Below are positions 1 to 5,131 of a stretch of 6,234 bases of DNA, one piece after another; within the stretch, counting starts at the first letter, position 1, and each line of letters opens with the position of its first letter. The position numbers were made by a program, and so were the translations under genes. The stretch lies in NCBI GenBank assembly GCA_937954195.1, contig CALFYR010000227.1:1-6234 (forward strand), written 5' to 3'. The DNA comes from an uncultured Dehalococcoidia bacterium. Lineage in GTDB: Bacteria; Chloroflexota; Dehalococcoidia; Tepidiformales; Tepidiformaceae. The notes below the pieces were generated by a model. It did no database searches. It was not told the DNA's origin and saw only the letters and a program-made list of their open reading frames with translations.

Positions 1-451
1 CAACAGCTTCGTAATCCACCGCGTGCAATTCGACCAGCGCCTGCACGATTTCCTCGGCCACCTTCCGCCGGCCGGCCGGCGTGTCGTAGGCCTCTGGCAT
101 TTCCGTCCGGATGACCACGCCGTCCTTGCGCTCCATCAGGTAGAACGGGGCTCCGATCACCTCGACGTCGTCACACGAAATAATCGGCTTCGGAACCCGT
201 GCGTGCCCGTGCAGTGCCGAGATGTACCGGTATTCGCGGATGACATCGTGGGCCGTCGGAAGAAGGGGCCCTCGGGGCGGACGCCGCATCACCCACTGCT
301 CGCTGCCACGCGTCACGTAGAACGTTTCGTTCGAGAATCCCGCAACGTGCTTCTGCACTTCCAGCGGCGCCGATTCGCCCGGCACGTTCGCATCCACGAA
401 CGCTTGCAGGCGCTCAATATCAATCAGTTGTTCAAGAGAGGCTTCAGCCAC
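1..451 (-). CDS. APH/ACAD10-like phosphotransferase, 3' end beyond window
   Basis: The first 150 residues of a protein that runs off the left edge. They look like the N-lobe of the APH phosphotransferase family (PF01636), closest in style to the kinase-like domain of ACAD10/11 proteins. Visible are a glycine/serine loop GFSNETFYV at residues 38-46, the strand VMRRPP at 54-59, a helix HDVIREYR at 68-75 with the likely conserved Glu73, VPKP at 86-89, the hinge-like PFYLMER at 102-108, and LVELHAVDY near 139-147, which normally precedes the catalytic loop. The catalytic HGD..N and metal-binding Asp motifs lie outside the window, so activity cannot be judged. The substrate is unknown; family members phosphorylate small hydroxylated molecules or hydroxyacyl-CoA-type compounds, and most are uncharacterised. 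The GTG start at 451 is chosen because GAGG sits 6 nt upstream and homology begins soon after. It diverges from the trehalose operon. Confidence 0.85.
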   Translation of the reverse strand, partial: MAEASLEQLIDIERLQAFVDANVPGESAPLEVQKHVAGFSNETFYVTRGSEQWVMRRPPRGPLLPTAHDVIREYRYISALHGHARVPKPIISCDDVEVIGAPFYLMERKDGVVIRTEMPEAYDTPAGRRKVAEEIVQALVELHAVDYEAV

Positions 452-457
452 GGGAAT

Positions 458-461
458 CCTC
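458..461 (-). promoter_or_regulatory. Ribosome binding site of the phosphotransferase gene
   Basis: GAGG on the minus strand, 6 nt before the GTG at 451. It fixes a non-ATG start; no ATG in frame lies nearby upstream. Confidence 0.6.
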
Positions 462-509
462 GCGGGTGTGGTGAGTAGGCCCGGAGAGTCTTGCCCCTGA
501 CCGTGGGGG

Positions 510-537
510 CGTCAACCGAGTCGACACGCCGTCAACC
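510..537. repeat. Direct repeat GGTTGACG, 20-bp period, in divergent promoter region
   Basis: The 174-bp gap between the two divergent genes (452-625) holds two perfect copies of CGTCAACC at 510-517 and 530-537, which read GGTTGACG on the minus strand. Each contains TTGACG, close to a sigma-70 -35 box for the minus-strand phosphotransferase gene. From the proximal copy, a 17-bp spacer leads only to a weak -10 (AAGACT). The spacing of about two helical turns would also suit a regulator site. On the plus strand TACAAACC at 550-557 could be a -10 for the trehalose operon, but no good -35 precedes it. Confidence 0.3.
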
Positions 538-625
538 TTTCGATCCCGTTACAAACCCCCGCCACCCGCTCCATTTCGCTCGCAAGTGGTTGATCCCCAC
601 ACGTACTTCGGTGCCTACTGGGAAG

Positions 626-2095
626 ATGCCCCCCTCCCTGGACCTCATCCTGGCGAACCGCGCCTACCTGGACCACGAGGCTCCCCGCTGGGCCGATTCG
701 CCCAGCCAGGCAGGCAGCGGCGGGCTTCTCGTGGCCGTCCGTCCCGTCATCCAACCCTGGGACGGCGAGCGTGGCACCACCTGGGTCGGCGCCGGCCTCG
801 GGCGCCACGACCGCGAATGGGTCGACCCCCAGGGCTTCGAACTTCTGCCGACTCCACGGGGGCCGCTCCGCCACCGCCGCCTCTTCTTCTCGAATTCCAC
901 CTGGCGCGGCCACTACGCCGAAGTCTCCAACAGCTTCCTCTGGCCGCTCCTCCATCTGGTCCGCGCCGACCTGCCGGTGGTGACCGGCTACTACCCCGCG
1001 CCGGCCGCTCCCTCCGACGCAGATTGGCGAGCCTACGTCGCGGTCAACACGTCCTTCGCTGACGCGGCGGCCGAAGCGCGCGGCGCCGAACTCTGCTGGA
1101 TCCACGATTACCAGCTCGCGCTCGTCCCGGACCTCCTCCGGCAGCGCGGCTTCGAGGGCAAGATCGCCTACTTCCTCCACACGCCGTTTCCGAGCGTGAC
1201 GGTCGCTGAACCCTACCTCCGCGGCGAGGCTGGGGAGCGCTTCAAGGCCTTCGTGGCCGGCATCCTCGGCAGCGACCTCGCCGGTTTCCAATCGCCCGCC
1301 GATTGCGAACGCTTCGTCGAAGCCGCCGTCCAGTGCTGCGGCGCCCGCCGGGTCGAAGGCGGCGTCGAACTCGATGGCCGCTTCGTCCGCTGCGGCGCCT
1401 ATCCCGTGGGCATCGATCCCCAGGAGGTGCTCGGCGTCGCCCGCTCGGCTCAGAGCCCGGTCCGCGTACGGCAGGCCCGCGAACTCAACCTCCCCATCGT
1501 CGTCGGCCTCGAGCGCGGCGACTTCACCAAGGGCATCCCCGAGCGCCTCCGGGCAGTCGCCACCGCCTATCGCAACGGTCTCCGGTTCGCCTACATCGGC
1601 ATCGCCGCCCCCACCCGGGAAGGTGTCGCAGCCTACGAAGACCTGGAAACCACCATCGAACGGGAGGCCGCCCGTGCCCGGGAAGCAGCCTTCTGGGCCG
1701 GCTGTCCCTTCACCCAGGTGCGCGCCAACGTCGGCTGGAACGACGTCGTCGCGCTCCAGCGCGATGCCTCCGTCGTATTCACCTCGTCGCTCGCCGATGG
1801 CCAGAATCTCGTCCCGTTCCAGGCCGCCATCGCTCAATCGCTCCGGCCCCCGGAGGAACGCGCCGTCATCGTCGCCGGCCGCGACGCGGGCGTGTGCCAG
1901 ACATTCCAGGGTTTCGAGGCCGACGGCCTTGTCCCGGTCGATCCGCTCGACGCCGATTCCATGACATTCGCACTCACCGAGGCGCTCGAAGGGCGTCCCG
2001 GCCGCATTAGTGACAGACTTATAGACGAGGTTCGCCGGCACGACGCCCAGGCATGGGCGACCGGCTTCCTCGCGGACCTGGAGGCTCCATGCTGA
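626..2095 (+). CDS. otsA: Trehalose-6-phosphate synthase, GT20 family
   Basis: A cytoplasmic GT-B glycosyltransferase that joins glucose from a nucleotide sugar to glucose 6-phosphate, giving trehalose 6-phosphate. At 489 residues it is close to E. coli OtsA (474). Landmarks in order: LILANR at 7-12, whose Arg12 matches the phosphate-binding Arg9 of E. coli; GSGGLL at 30-35; TTWVGAG; Tyr97 and Trp106, spaced like Tyr76/Trp85; WIHDYQL with His160/Asp161; FLHTPFPS; AGFQS; YPVGIDP; LERGDFTKGIPER with the donor-phosphate pair Arg297/Lys302; APTREG with Arg331; and ADGQNLVPFQ at 390-399. In the last loop E. coli has RDGMNLVAKE, so the donor-binding Glu369 is Gln399 and the preceding Arg is Ala390. 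The nucleotide donor may therefore not be UDP. Start: ATG 626 puts the NR motif at the usual place. GTG 611 is a close alternative, while TTG 491 would add 45 residues unlike the family. It overlaps otsB by 7 bp. Confidence 0.92.
   Translation: MPPSLDLILANRAYLDHEAPRWADSPSQAGSGGLLVAVRPVIQPWDGERGTTWVGAGLGRHDREWVDPQGFELLPTPRGPLRHRRLFFSNSTWRGHYAEVSNSFLWPLLHLVRADLPVVTGYYPAPAAPSDADWRAYVAVNTSFADAAAEARGAELCWIHDYQLALVPDLLRQRGFEGKIAYFLHTPFPSVTVAEPYLRGEAGERFKAFVAGILGSDLAGFQSPADCERFVEAAVQCCGARRVEGGVELDGRFVRCGAYPVGIDPQEVLGVARSAQSPVRVRQARELNLPIVVGLERGDFTKGIPERLRAVATAYRNGLRFAYIGIAAPTREGVAAYEDLETTIEREAARAREAAFWAGCPFTQVRANVGWNDVVALQRDASVVFTSSLADGQNLVPFQAAIAQSLRPPEERAVIVAGRDAGVCQTFQGFEADGLVPVDPLDADSMTFALTEALEGRPGRISDRLIDEVRRHDAQAWATGFLADLEAPC
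2080..2084 (+). promoter_or_regulatory. Internal ribosome binding site for otsB
   Basis: GGAGG inside the last codons of otsA, 4 nt before the ATG at 2089. It favours this start over an in-frame ATG at 2053, which lacks a site and would add 12 residues before the HAD domain. The arrangement suits translational coupling of synthase and phosphatase. Confidence 0.65.
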
Positions 2096-2877
2096 CTCTC
2101 GATGCCATCGAACGCTACCGGGCACTCGCCGCCGCGCGCGGCCCTCTGCTCATCGCAACCGACCTCGATGGCACCCTCGCGCCAATCGTCGCCCACGCCT
2201 CGGATGCGCGCGTCCCGGAAAGCACCCTGGCCGTGCTCGAACGGCTCTCCCAGGCGGCCCGCGTCGCGGTCATAACCGGCCGCGATCTCAACACCGCTCG
2301 ACGCCTCGTCCCGGTCGAAGGCGTCGTCGTCGTCGGCAGCCACGGTCTCGAAGCCTCGTTCGACCACCCCCTCATCCCGGGAGTCGACCGCGTCGCCCTT
2401 TCCGCCGCCCTTGAGCGCATCGAACAGCAGGTCATCTCGGCGGTCCCATCGTCGTTCCTCCACATCGAACGCAAGGCCATATCCACGGCCTTCCACTACC
2501 GCGCCGCCCCCGACCTCGAAGAACCCCTCCGCAAGGTCCTGGCCACGCTCCCCGAAGGCCTTCGCCTGCGCGATGGCCGCATGGTGCTCGAAGTAATCCC
2601 GGATGCGCGCGGTGGCAAGGACCTGGCGATCACCGCTCTCGCCCGCCACGTGAAGTGCAAAGCGCTCCTCGCGATGGGCGATGACGCGACCGACGTCGCC
2701 ATGTTCAAAGCCGCCCTCGAAATGGCCAAAACCGATGGCATCCACGTCCTGCTCGCGGGCGTATCCGGCGGCCCGGAAACCCCACCCGAGATCGTGGAAC
2801 TCGCCGACGTCGTCCTCCGCAGCACCGGTGAAGCCCTTGAGGGCCTCGAAACCCTCGCCCGCGCGCTCGGCGTCTAA
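2089..2877 (+). CDS. otsB: Trehalose-6-phosphate phosphatase, HAD superfamily
   Basis: A cytoplasmic Mg-dependent phosphatase that removes the phosphate from trehalose 6-phosphate, the second step of the OtsAB route. All four HAD motifs are visible: DLDGT at 25-29, with Asp25 as nucleophile and Asp27 as acid/base; TGR at 63-65; Lys129 in IERKAISTAFHYR, equivalent to the family's E.KG.S.A.HYR; and GDDATD at 197-202. Family-specific stretches are GSHGLE at 83-88, at the start of the cap region, and LEVIP..RGGKDLA with Lys177. The length of 262 residues is typical of bacterial OtsB. ATG 2089 lies inside otsA with GGAGG before it, so the pair is one operon and probably translationally coupled. 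Codon use matches otsA (strong C-ending bias). No key residue is missing, so the normal activity is expected even though the partner synthase is atypical. Confidence 0.94.
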   Translation: MLTLDAIERYRALAAARGPLLIATDLDGTLAPIVAHASDARVPESTLAVLERLSQAARVAVITGRDLNTARRLVPVEGVVVVGSHGLEASFDHPLIPGVDRVALSAALERIEQQVISAVPSSFLHIERKAISTAFHYRAAPDLEEPLRKVLATLPEGLRLRDGRMVLEVIPDARGGKDLAITALARHVKCKALLAMGDDATDVAMFKAALEMAKTDGIHVLLAGVSGGPETPPEIVELADVVLRSTGEALEGLETLARALGV

Positions 2878-2888
2878 CCGAACCGCGA

Positions 2889-2903
2889 CCGGCAGGGAGC
2901 CGG
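2889..2903 (+). terminator. GC hairpin just after otsB, possible weak terminator
   Basis: CCGGC-AGGGA-GCCGG, a 5-bp perfect stem with a 5-nt loop, starts 12 nt after the otsB stop. No T-run follows, so if it ends the trehalose transcript it does so poorly or with Rho. Confidence 0.3.
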
Positions 2904-2955
2904 CACGTCGAACCCGCGTCGCCCCCACCCGCATCCACCACGCCGGCCCCCAGCC

Positions 2956-2979
2956 AAAACCCCGCTCCCATCGCGGGAG
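2956..2979 (-). terminator. Candidate terminator of the LLM oxidoreductase gene
   Basis: Read on the minus strand, a hairpin CTCCC-GCGAT-GGGAG is followed by CGGGGTTTT, about 45 nt beyond the oxidoreductase stop. An outer AGCC/GGCT pair (2952-2955 and 2984-2987) could lengthen it but would sequester the T-run. It sits in the 147-bp convergent gap 2878-3024, where transcripts from both sides must stop. The stem is short, so this is tentative. Confidence 0.4.
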
Positions 2980-3024
2980 AGTCGGCTTTGACTCAGAGGG
3001 CCAGGGGTGAAAGAACCGGTGGGC

Positions 3025-4044
3025 CTACGAGACCAGCGTCCCCAGGATCCGCTCCACGTCCTGGTTCGAACCCTGCGGCATGCTGATGCTCGGCAGGTCG
3101 ACGCCAAGCTGGCGGCGCTCTTCAAGCCCGGCCGCCACCGTCTCCAGGTCGCCGAAGATCGCCGTCTCCTCGAGCATTCTGTCGCCCATCGCCGCCATGA
3201 TTTCCGGGTTCGTCCCGAATGGCGGCGGCTTGTGCGTCTCCGCCACCTTCCTGATTGCCGCCACTTCCTCGCCGAAGCCGTTCCGCGTCAGCATCTCGTG
3301 GTAGAAGTCGCCCATGTTGGTCACGTACCAGGAGATCGGCCCCGCCGCCATGTACTTCGCTTTCTGCGGGTCGTCGTTAATCACCACCGTCAGCGAAGCG
3401 ACACACTCCACCGCGTCGCCGGGGCGGCCCGCCGCCTGCGAAGCCTTCGCAATCTGGTCCTTCCCGGCCTGGAAGCGCGACTTCGGCCAGTAGATCGGCA
3501 TCCACCCATCCGCCACACCCGCCAGCGAATCCATGCTCTTCGGCGAAATCGAGGCCACAAAGATGGGGATGTGCTTCCGCACCGGCTCGAACAGCAGCTT
3601 GAACCCTCGCTGCAGCTTGTAGATCTCGCCGTCGTAGAACACTTTCTCGCCGCTCATGATCATGTTGATGATCTCGACGTATTCCTTGGTCCGCTGGATC
3701 GGCTTCGAGAACTTCTCGCCGTGCCAGTGCTCGATCACCCGCGCGCCCGAAGTCCCCAGGCCAATCACCATGCGCCCACCCGAAAGCTCGTCGAGCGTCG
3801 CGAACGTCATCGCCAGCACCGCCGGCGAGCGCCCGAACACCGGCGCAATCCCCGTCCCGAGCTTGATTTTCGAGGTCGCCAGCGCCGCCTGCGTCAGCAG
3901 CGAGAACTGGTCCCGCCCCCAGGTCTCCGCGGTAAACGCTGCCTCGACACCGACCTCCTCGGCGATCTTGATCTTTTCGATGGTCGCCTTGTTCTGTTCC
4001 GGGCTCCCGGCAAATCCGACGCTAACCGCCAGCCGCTTGGGCAT
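3025..4044 (-). CDS. LLM-class flavin/F420-dependent oxidoreductase
   Basis: A 339-residue protein of the bacterial luciferase-like monooxygenase superfamily (PF00296), soluble, predicted (beta/alpha)8 barrel. It matches the length and motif order of the group often annotated as LLM-class F420-dependent oxidoreductases. Visible are SVGFAG at 8-13 on the first strand, AEEVGVEAAFTAETWGRD at 28-45, IKLGTGIAPVFGRSP at 60-74, LDELSGGRMVIGLGTSG at 84-100, and downstream PIFVASISPKSMDSLAGVADGW. The region after LGTSG normally helps to hold the flavin or F420 phosphate. Cofactor (F420 or FMN) and substrate cannot be decided from these motifs; members act on alcohols, sugar phosphates, enoyl groups and polyketides. 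The ATG at 4044 has a modest GGGGTG upstream. It lies 95 bp downstream of a TetR gene on the same strand, so it is a likely target or partner of that regulator. Confidence 0.9.
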   Translation of the reverse strand: MPKRLAVSVGFAGSPEQNKATIEKIKIAEEVGVEAAFTAETWGRDQFSLLTQAALATSKIKLGTGIAPVFGRSPAVLAMTFATLDELSGGRMVIGLGTSGARVIEHWHGEKFSKPIQRTKEYVEIINMIMSGEKVFYDGEIYKLQRGFKLLFEPVRKHIPIFVASISPKSMDSLAGVADGWMPIYWPKSRFQAGKDQIAKASQAAGRPGDAVECVASLTVVINDDPQKAKYMAAGPISWYVTNMGDFYHEMLTRNGFGEEVAAIRKVAETHKPPPFGTNPEIMAAMGDRMLEETAIFGDLETVAAGLEERRQLGVDLPSISMPQGSNQDVERILGTLVS

Positions 4045-4109
4045 GGTGCACCCCGATTCCGTAGATAGGTCTGTCCGTTGCGTGAAAGGACGAAGGGGAG
4101 CCTAGCAAA

Positions 4110-4121
4110 CCCCCATGGGGG
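4110..4121 (-). terminator. CCCCCATGGGGG palindrome between TetR and LLM genes
   Basis: A perfect 12-bp palindrome about 20 nt after the TetR stop. On the minus strand it is followed by TTTG, so it could act as a weak terminator or attenuator between the two genes, or be a protein site. The stem is short (4 bp with a CATG loop) and the T-run is only three bases. Confidence 0.25.
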
Positions 4122-4139
4122 CGGCAATGAATTCGCCGA

Positions 4140-4793
4140 TCAGTCGCGGTGTTCGTGGTGTGCGCACGGGTGCGCCAGCACACCGTTGAGCAGCATCTCC
4201 GAAAGCTCTTCCACGAAGTAGTCATCGCTCAACGGCCCATCCGGGCGGCGCCAGATGAAGCTGCCATTGATTGCGAAAATGAGCGTATATACCACGAACT
4301 TCGGGTCCCTCGGTTCGAAGACCCCCTCCTCGATCCCCCGTTCGATGACGCCACGAAGCAGCGCTTCGTACCGCCGGTCGGCCTCGCGAATCCGCTCCCG
4401 TGACTCCTTCGCCAGCTGGCGCGGCCGGCCAACGCTCGTCGATGCCCGGATGATCGGGTCCGCCCGCCCGGAAATGAGCGCCTTCAACGCCTCCCGTAGC
4501 GTCTCCTGCGGCGGCAGCTCTAAAGCCAGGATCTCCTCCAGCCGCTCCGTGGCCGTCGCGACCGCCTCCACACAGATCTCGACGTACAGGTCTTCTTTGC
4601 TTCGAAACTGGTAGTAGATGACCGCGCGGCTGGTGCCCATGCGGGCTGCAACATCCTCGAGTGTCGCCGCCGCATACCCCGATTCGCCCAGCACCTCAGC
4701 CGCAGCGAGCATCACCTCGCGCCGCCGCGCCCGCGAACGGTCCGGGTCCTGCACCCGGTATCCTCTCAGTCCGACTTCTTCGCCCATAACCAT
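4140..4793 (-). CDS. TetR-family transcriptional regulator
   Basis: A one-component DNA-binding regulator. The N-terminal TetR domain (PF00440) spans about residues 23-70: RRREVMLAAAEVLGESGY, then a helix-turn-helix at 44-63 (TLEDVAARMGTSRAVIYYQF) and the typical SKEDLY. The C-terminal two-thirds is helical and would bind a ligand and dimerise; its sequence resembles the KstR2/FadR-like group that senses acyl-CoA compounds, but only loosely. The tail AHPCAHHEHRD is rich in His with one Cys. The length of 217 residues is normal. ATG 4793 is used; ATG 4787 is equally possible, and neither has a clear Shine-Dalgarno. A longer frame to 4913 is rejected because it would run through promoter-like and dyad sequence. 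A TAGAAT box ends only 13 nt before the ATG, which suggests an almost leaderless mRNA. It probably represses itself and the neighbouring LLM and transporter genes through the dyads at 4833-4900. Confidence 0.9.
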   Translation of the reverse strand: MVMGEEVGLRGYRVQDPDRSRARRREVMLAAAEVLGESGYAAATLEDVAARMGTSRAVIYYQFRSKEDLYVEICVEAVATATERLEEILALELPPQETLREALKALISGRADPIIRASTSVGRPRQLAKESRERIREADRRYEALLRGVIERGIEEGVFEPRDPKFVVYTLIFAINGSFIWRRPDGPLSDDYFVEELSEMLLNGVLAHPCAHHEHRD

Positions 4794-4796
4794 ACG

Positions 4797-4826
4797 TTGA
4801 CAAATTCTAGCATCCGCGGATAGATT
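4797..4826 (+). promoter_or_regulatory. Sigma-70-like promoter reading toward the transporter gene
   Basis: A perfect -35 TTGACA at 4797-4802, an 18-bp spacer, and TAGATT at 4821-4826 (4 of 6 matches to the -10). Start of transcription would be near 4833, exactly where the CTCTGAATA box begins. The leader to the transporter gene would be about 300 nt and carry the hairpin element at 4915-4970. Confidence 0.45.
4807..4812 (-). promoter_or_regulatory. Candidate -10 box of the TetR gene
   Basis: TAGAAT on the minus strand (5 of 6 matches). The RNA would begin around 4800, about 6 nt before the ATG at 4793, consistent with the lack of a ribosome binding site. No good -35 is seen at 4830-4835 (GAGGCG), so a regulator or an unusual sigma may be involved. 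It overlaps the plus-strand promoter. Confidence 0.35.
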
Positions 4827-4832
4827 CGCCGC

Positions 4833-4891
4833 CTCTGAATAAACACGCGCGTATAAACCCCTGACAGGGACGAATACGGGCGTATTCAGAG
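4833..4891. promoter_or_regulatory. Inverted CTCTGAATA boxes, candidate TetR operator pair
   Basis: CTCTGAATA at 4833-4841 and its exact reverse complement TATTCAGAG at 4883-4891, 50 bp apart, near five helical turns. Each box is followed inward on its own strand by a CGTAT half-site, 8 bp away for the left box (4850-4854) and 4 bp away for the right box. The left box overlaps the predicted start of the plus-strand promoter and the -35 zone of the TetR promoter, a fitting place for repression of both. The assignment to the adjacent TetR protein is inference. Confidence 0.5.
4872..4887. promoter_or_regulatory. GAATACG-GG-CGTATTC dyad, best single operator candidate
   Basis: A perfect 7+2+7 inverted repeat. 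Its size and symmetry are typical of TetR-family operators, and it shares its right arm with the CTCTGAATA box pair. Flanking perfect dyads are ACGCGCGT (4845-4852), CCCTG-A-CAGGG (4859-4869) and GTGACGTCAC (4891-4900). Confidence 0.5.
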
Positions 4892-4914
4892 TGACGTCAC
4901 TGGCCGGCGCCACG

Positions 4915-4970
4915 GGCTAAGTAGGGGCAGTCCGGGCGCCGGAAGGACGTTGCAATTTCGGCGCTTAGCC
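4915..4970 (+). other. Nested inverted-repeat element, possible structured leader
   Basis: An outer pair GGCTAAG (4915-4921) and CTTAGCC (4964-4970) encloses GTCC/GGAC (4930-4933 and 4945-4948), and within that an alternative TCCGG-GCG-CCGGA stem. If transcribed from the promoter at 4797 it would fold in the transporter leader; if not, it could be a protein site upstream of the promoter at 5050. It matches no riboswitch I recognise. Confidence 0.3.
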
Positions 4971-5049
4971 TTAACCAGGGAAGCCAATTCATGGCCTAGA
5001 GCAAACCTGACACGGATCCAATAATGCGGCCTACGACGTATTGCAGGTA

Positions 5050-5079
5050 TTGACGGGTTGGATAGACACCGCGTACAAA
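5050..5079 (+). promoter_or_regulatory. Proximal promoter of the transporter binding-protein gene
   Basis: TTGACG at 5050-5055, an 18-bp spacer, and TACAAA at 5074-5079. Transcription would start near 5086 and leave a leader of about 45 nt before the ATG at 5132. The strings CGCGTACAAACC here (5070-5081) and CGCGTATAAACC at 4848-4859 differ at one base. Confidence 0.45.
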
Positions 5080-5131
5080 CCAGCCCAATCCGAACCAAAC
5101 TCATCTTTTTCCTGAAGGGGACACAGGGCTC

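Larger units (their letters stand above)
4794..5131. other. 338-bp divergent regulatory region
   Basis: No convincing gene lies here; the frames that cross it are shadows with unlike composition. It holds, from left to right, overlapping minus and plus promoter elements (4797-4826), an operator-like dyad cluster (4833-4900), a nested hairpin element (4915-4970), a second plus-strand promoter (5050-5079) and the ribosome binding region of the transporter gene. The TetR gene reads left and the transporter gene reads right. Confidence 0.7.

Noticed and set aside
23..478. Plus-strand open frame of 151 codons at the left edge
   Set aside because: It mirrors the phosphotransferase gene on the minus strand, which has family motifs and a ribosome binding site.
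491..625. N-terminal extension of the synthase from a TTG at 491
   Set aside because: The added 45 residues do not resemble GT20 N-termini and have no ribosome binding site; ATG 626 places the NR motif normally.
512..2125. Long minus-strand open frame of 537 codons opposite otsA
   Set aside because: Its product is a low-complexity Gly/Ala/Asp/Glu-rich sequence, as expected from the complement of a GC-rich gene with C-ending codons; the plus strand carries clear GT20 motifs.
1834..2934. Minus-strand open frame of 366 codons opposite otsB
   Set aside because: Same shadow effect; the plus frame has all HAD phosphatase motifs and this frame has no recognisable domain.
3007..4068. Plus-strand open frame of 353 codons opposite the LLM gene
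   Set aside because: Arg/His/Leu-rich product without domain; the minus strand encodes a clean luciferase-like protein.
4891..4900. GTGACGTCAC as a CRE-like site
   Set aside because: The eukaryotic CREB/ATF meaning does not apply to bacteria; it is kept only as one of the local dyads.
4794..4913. N-terminal extension of the TetR protein to 4913
   Set aside because: The added 40 residues cross promoter-like sequence and perfect dyads and precede the usual TetR N-terminus.
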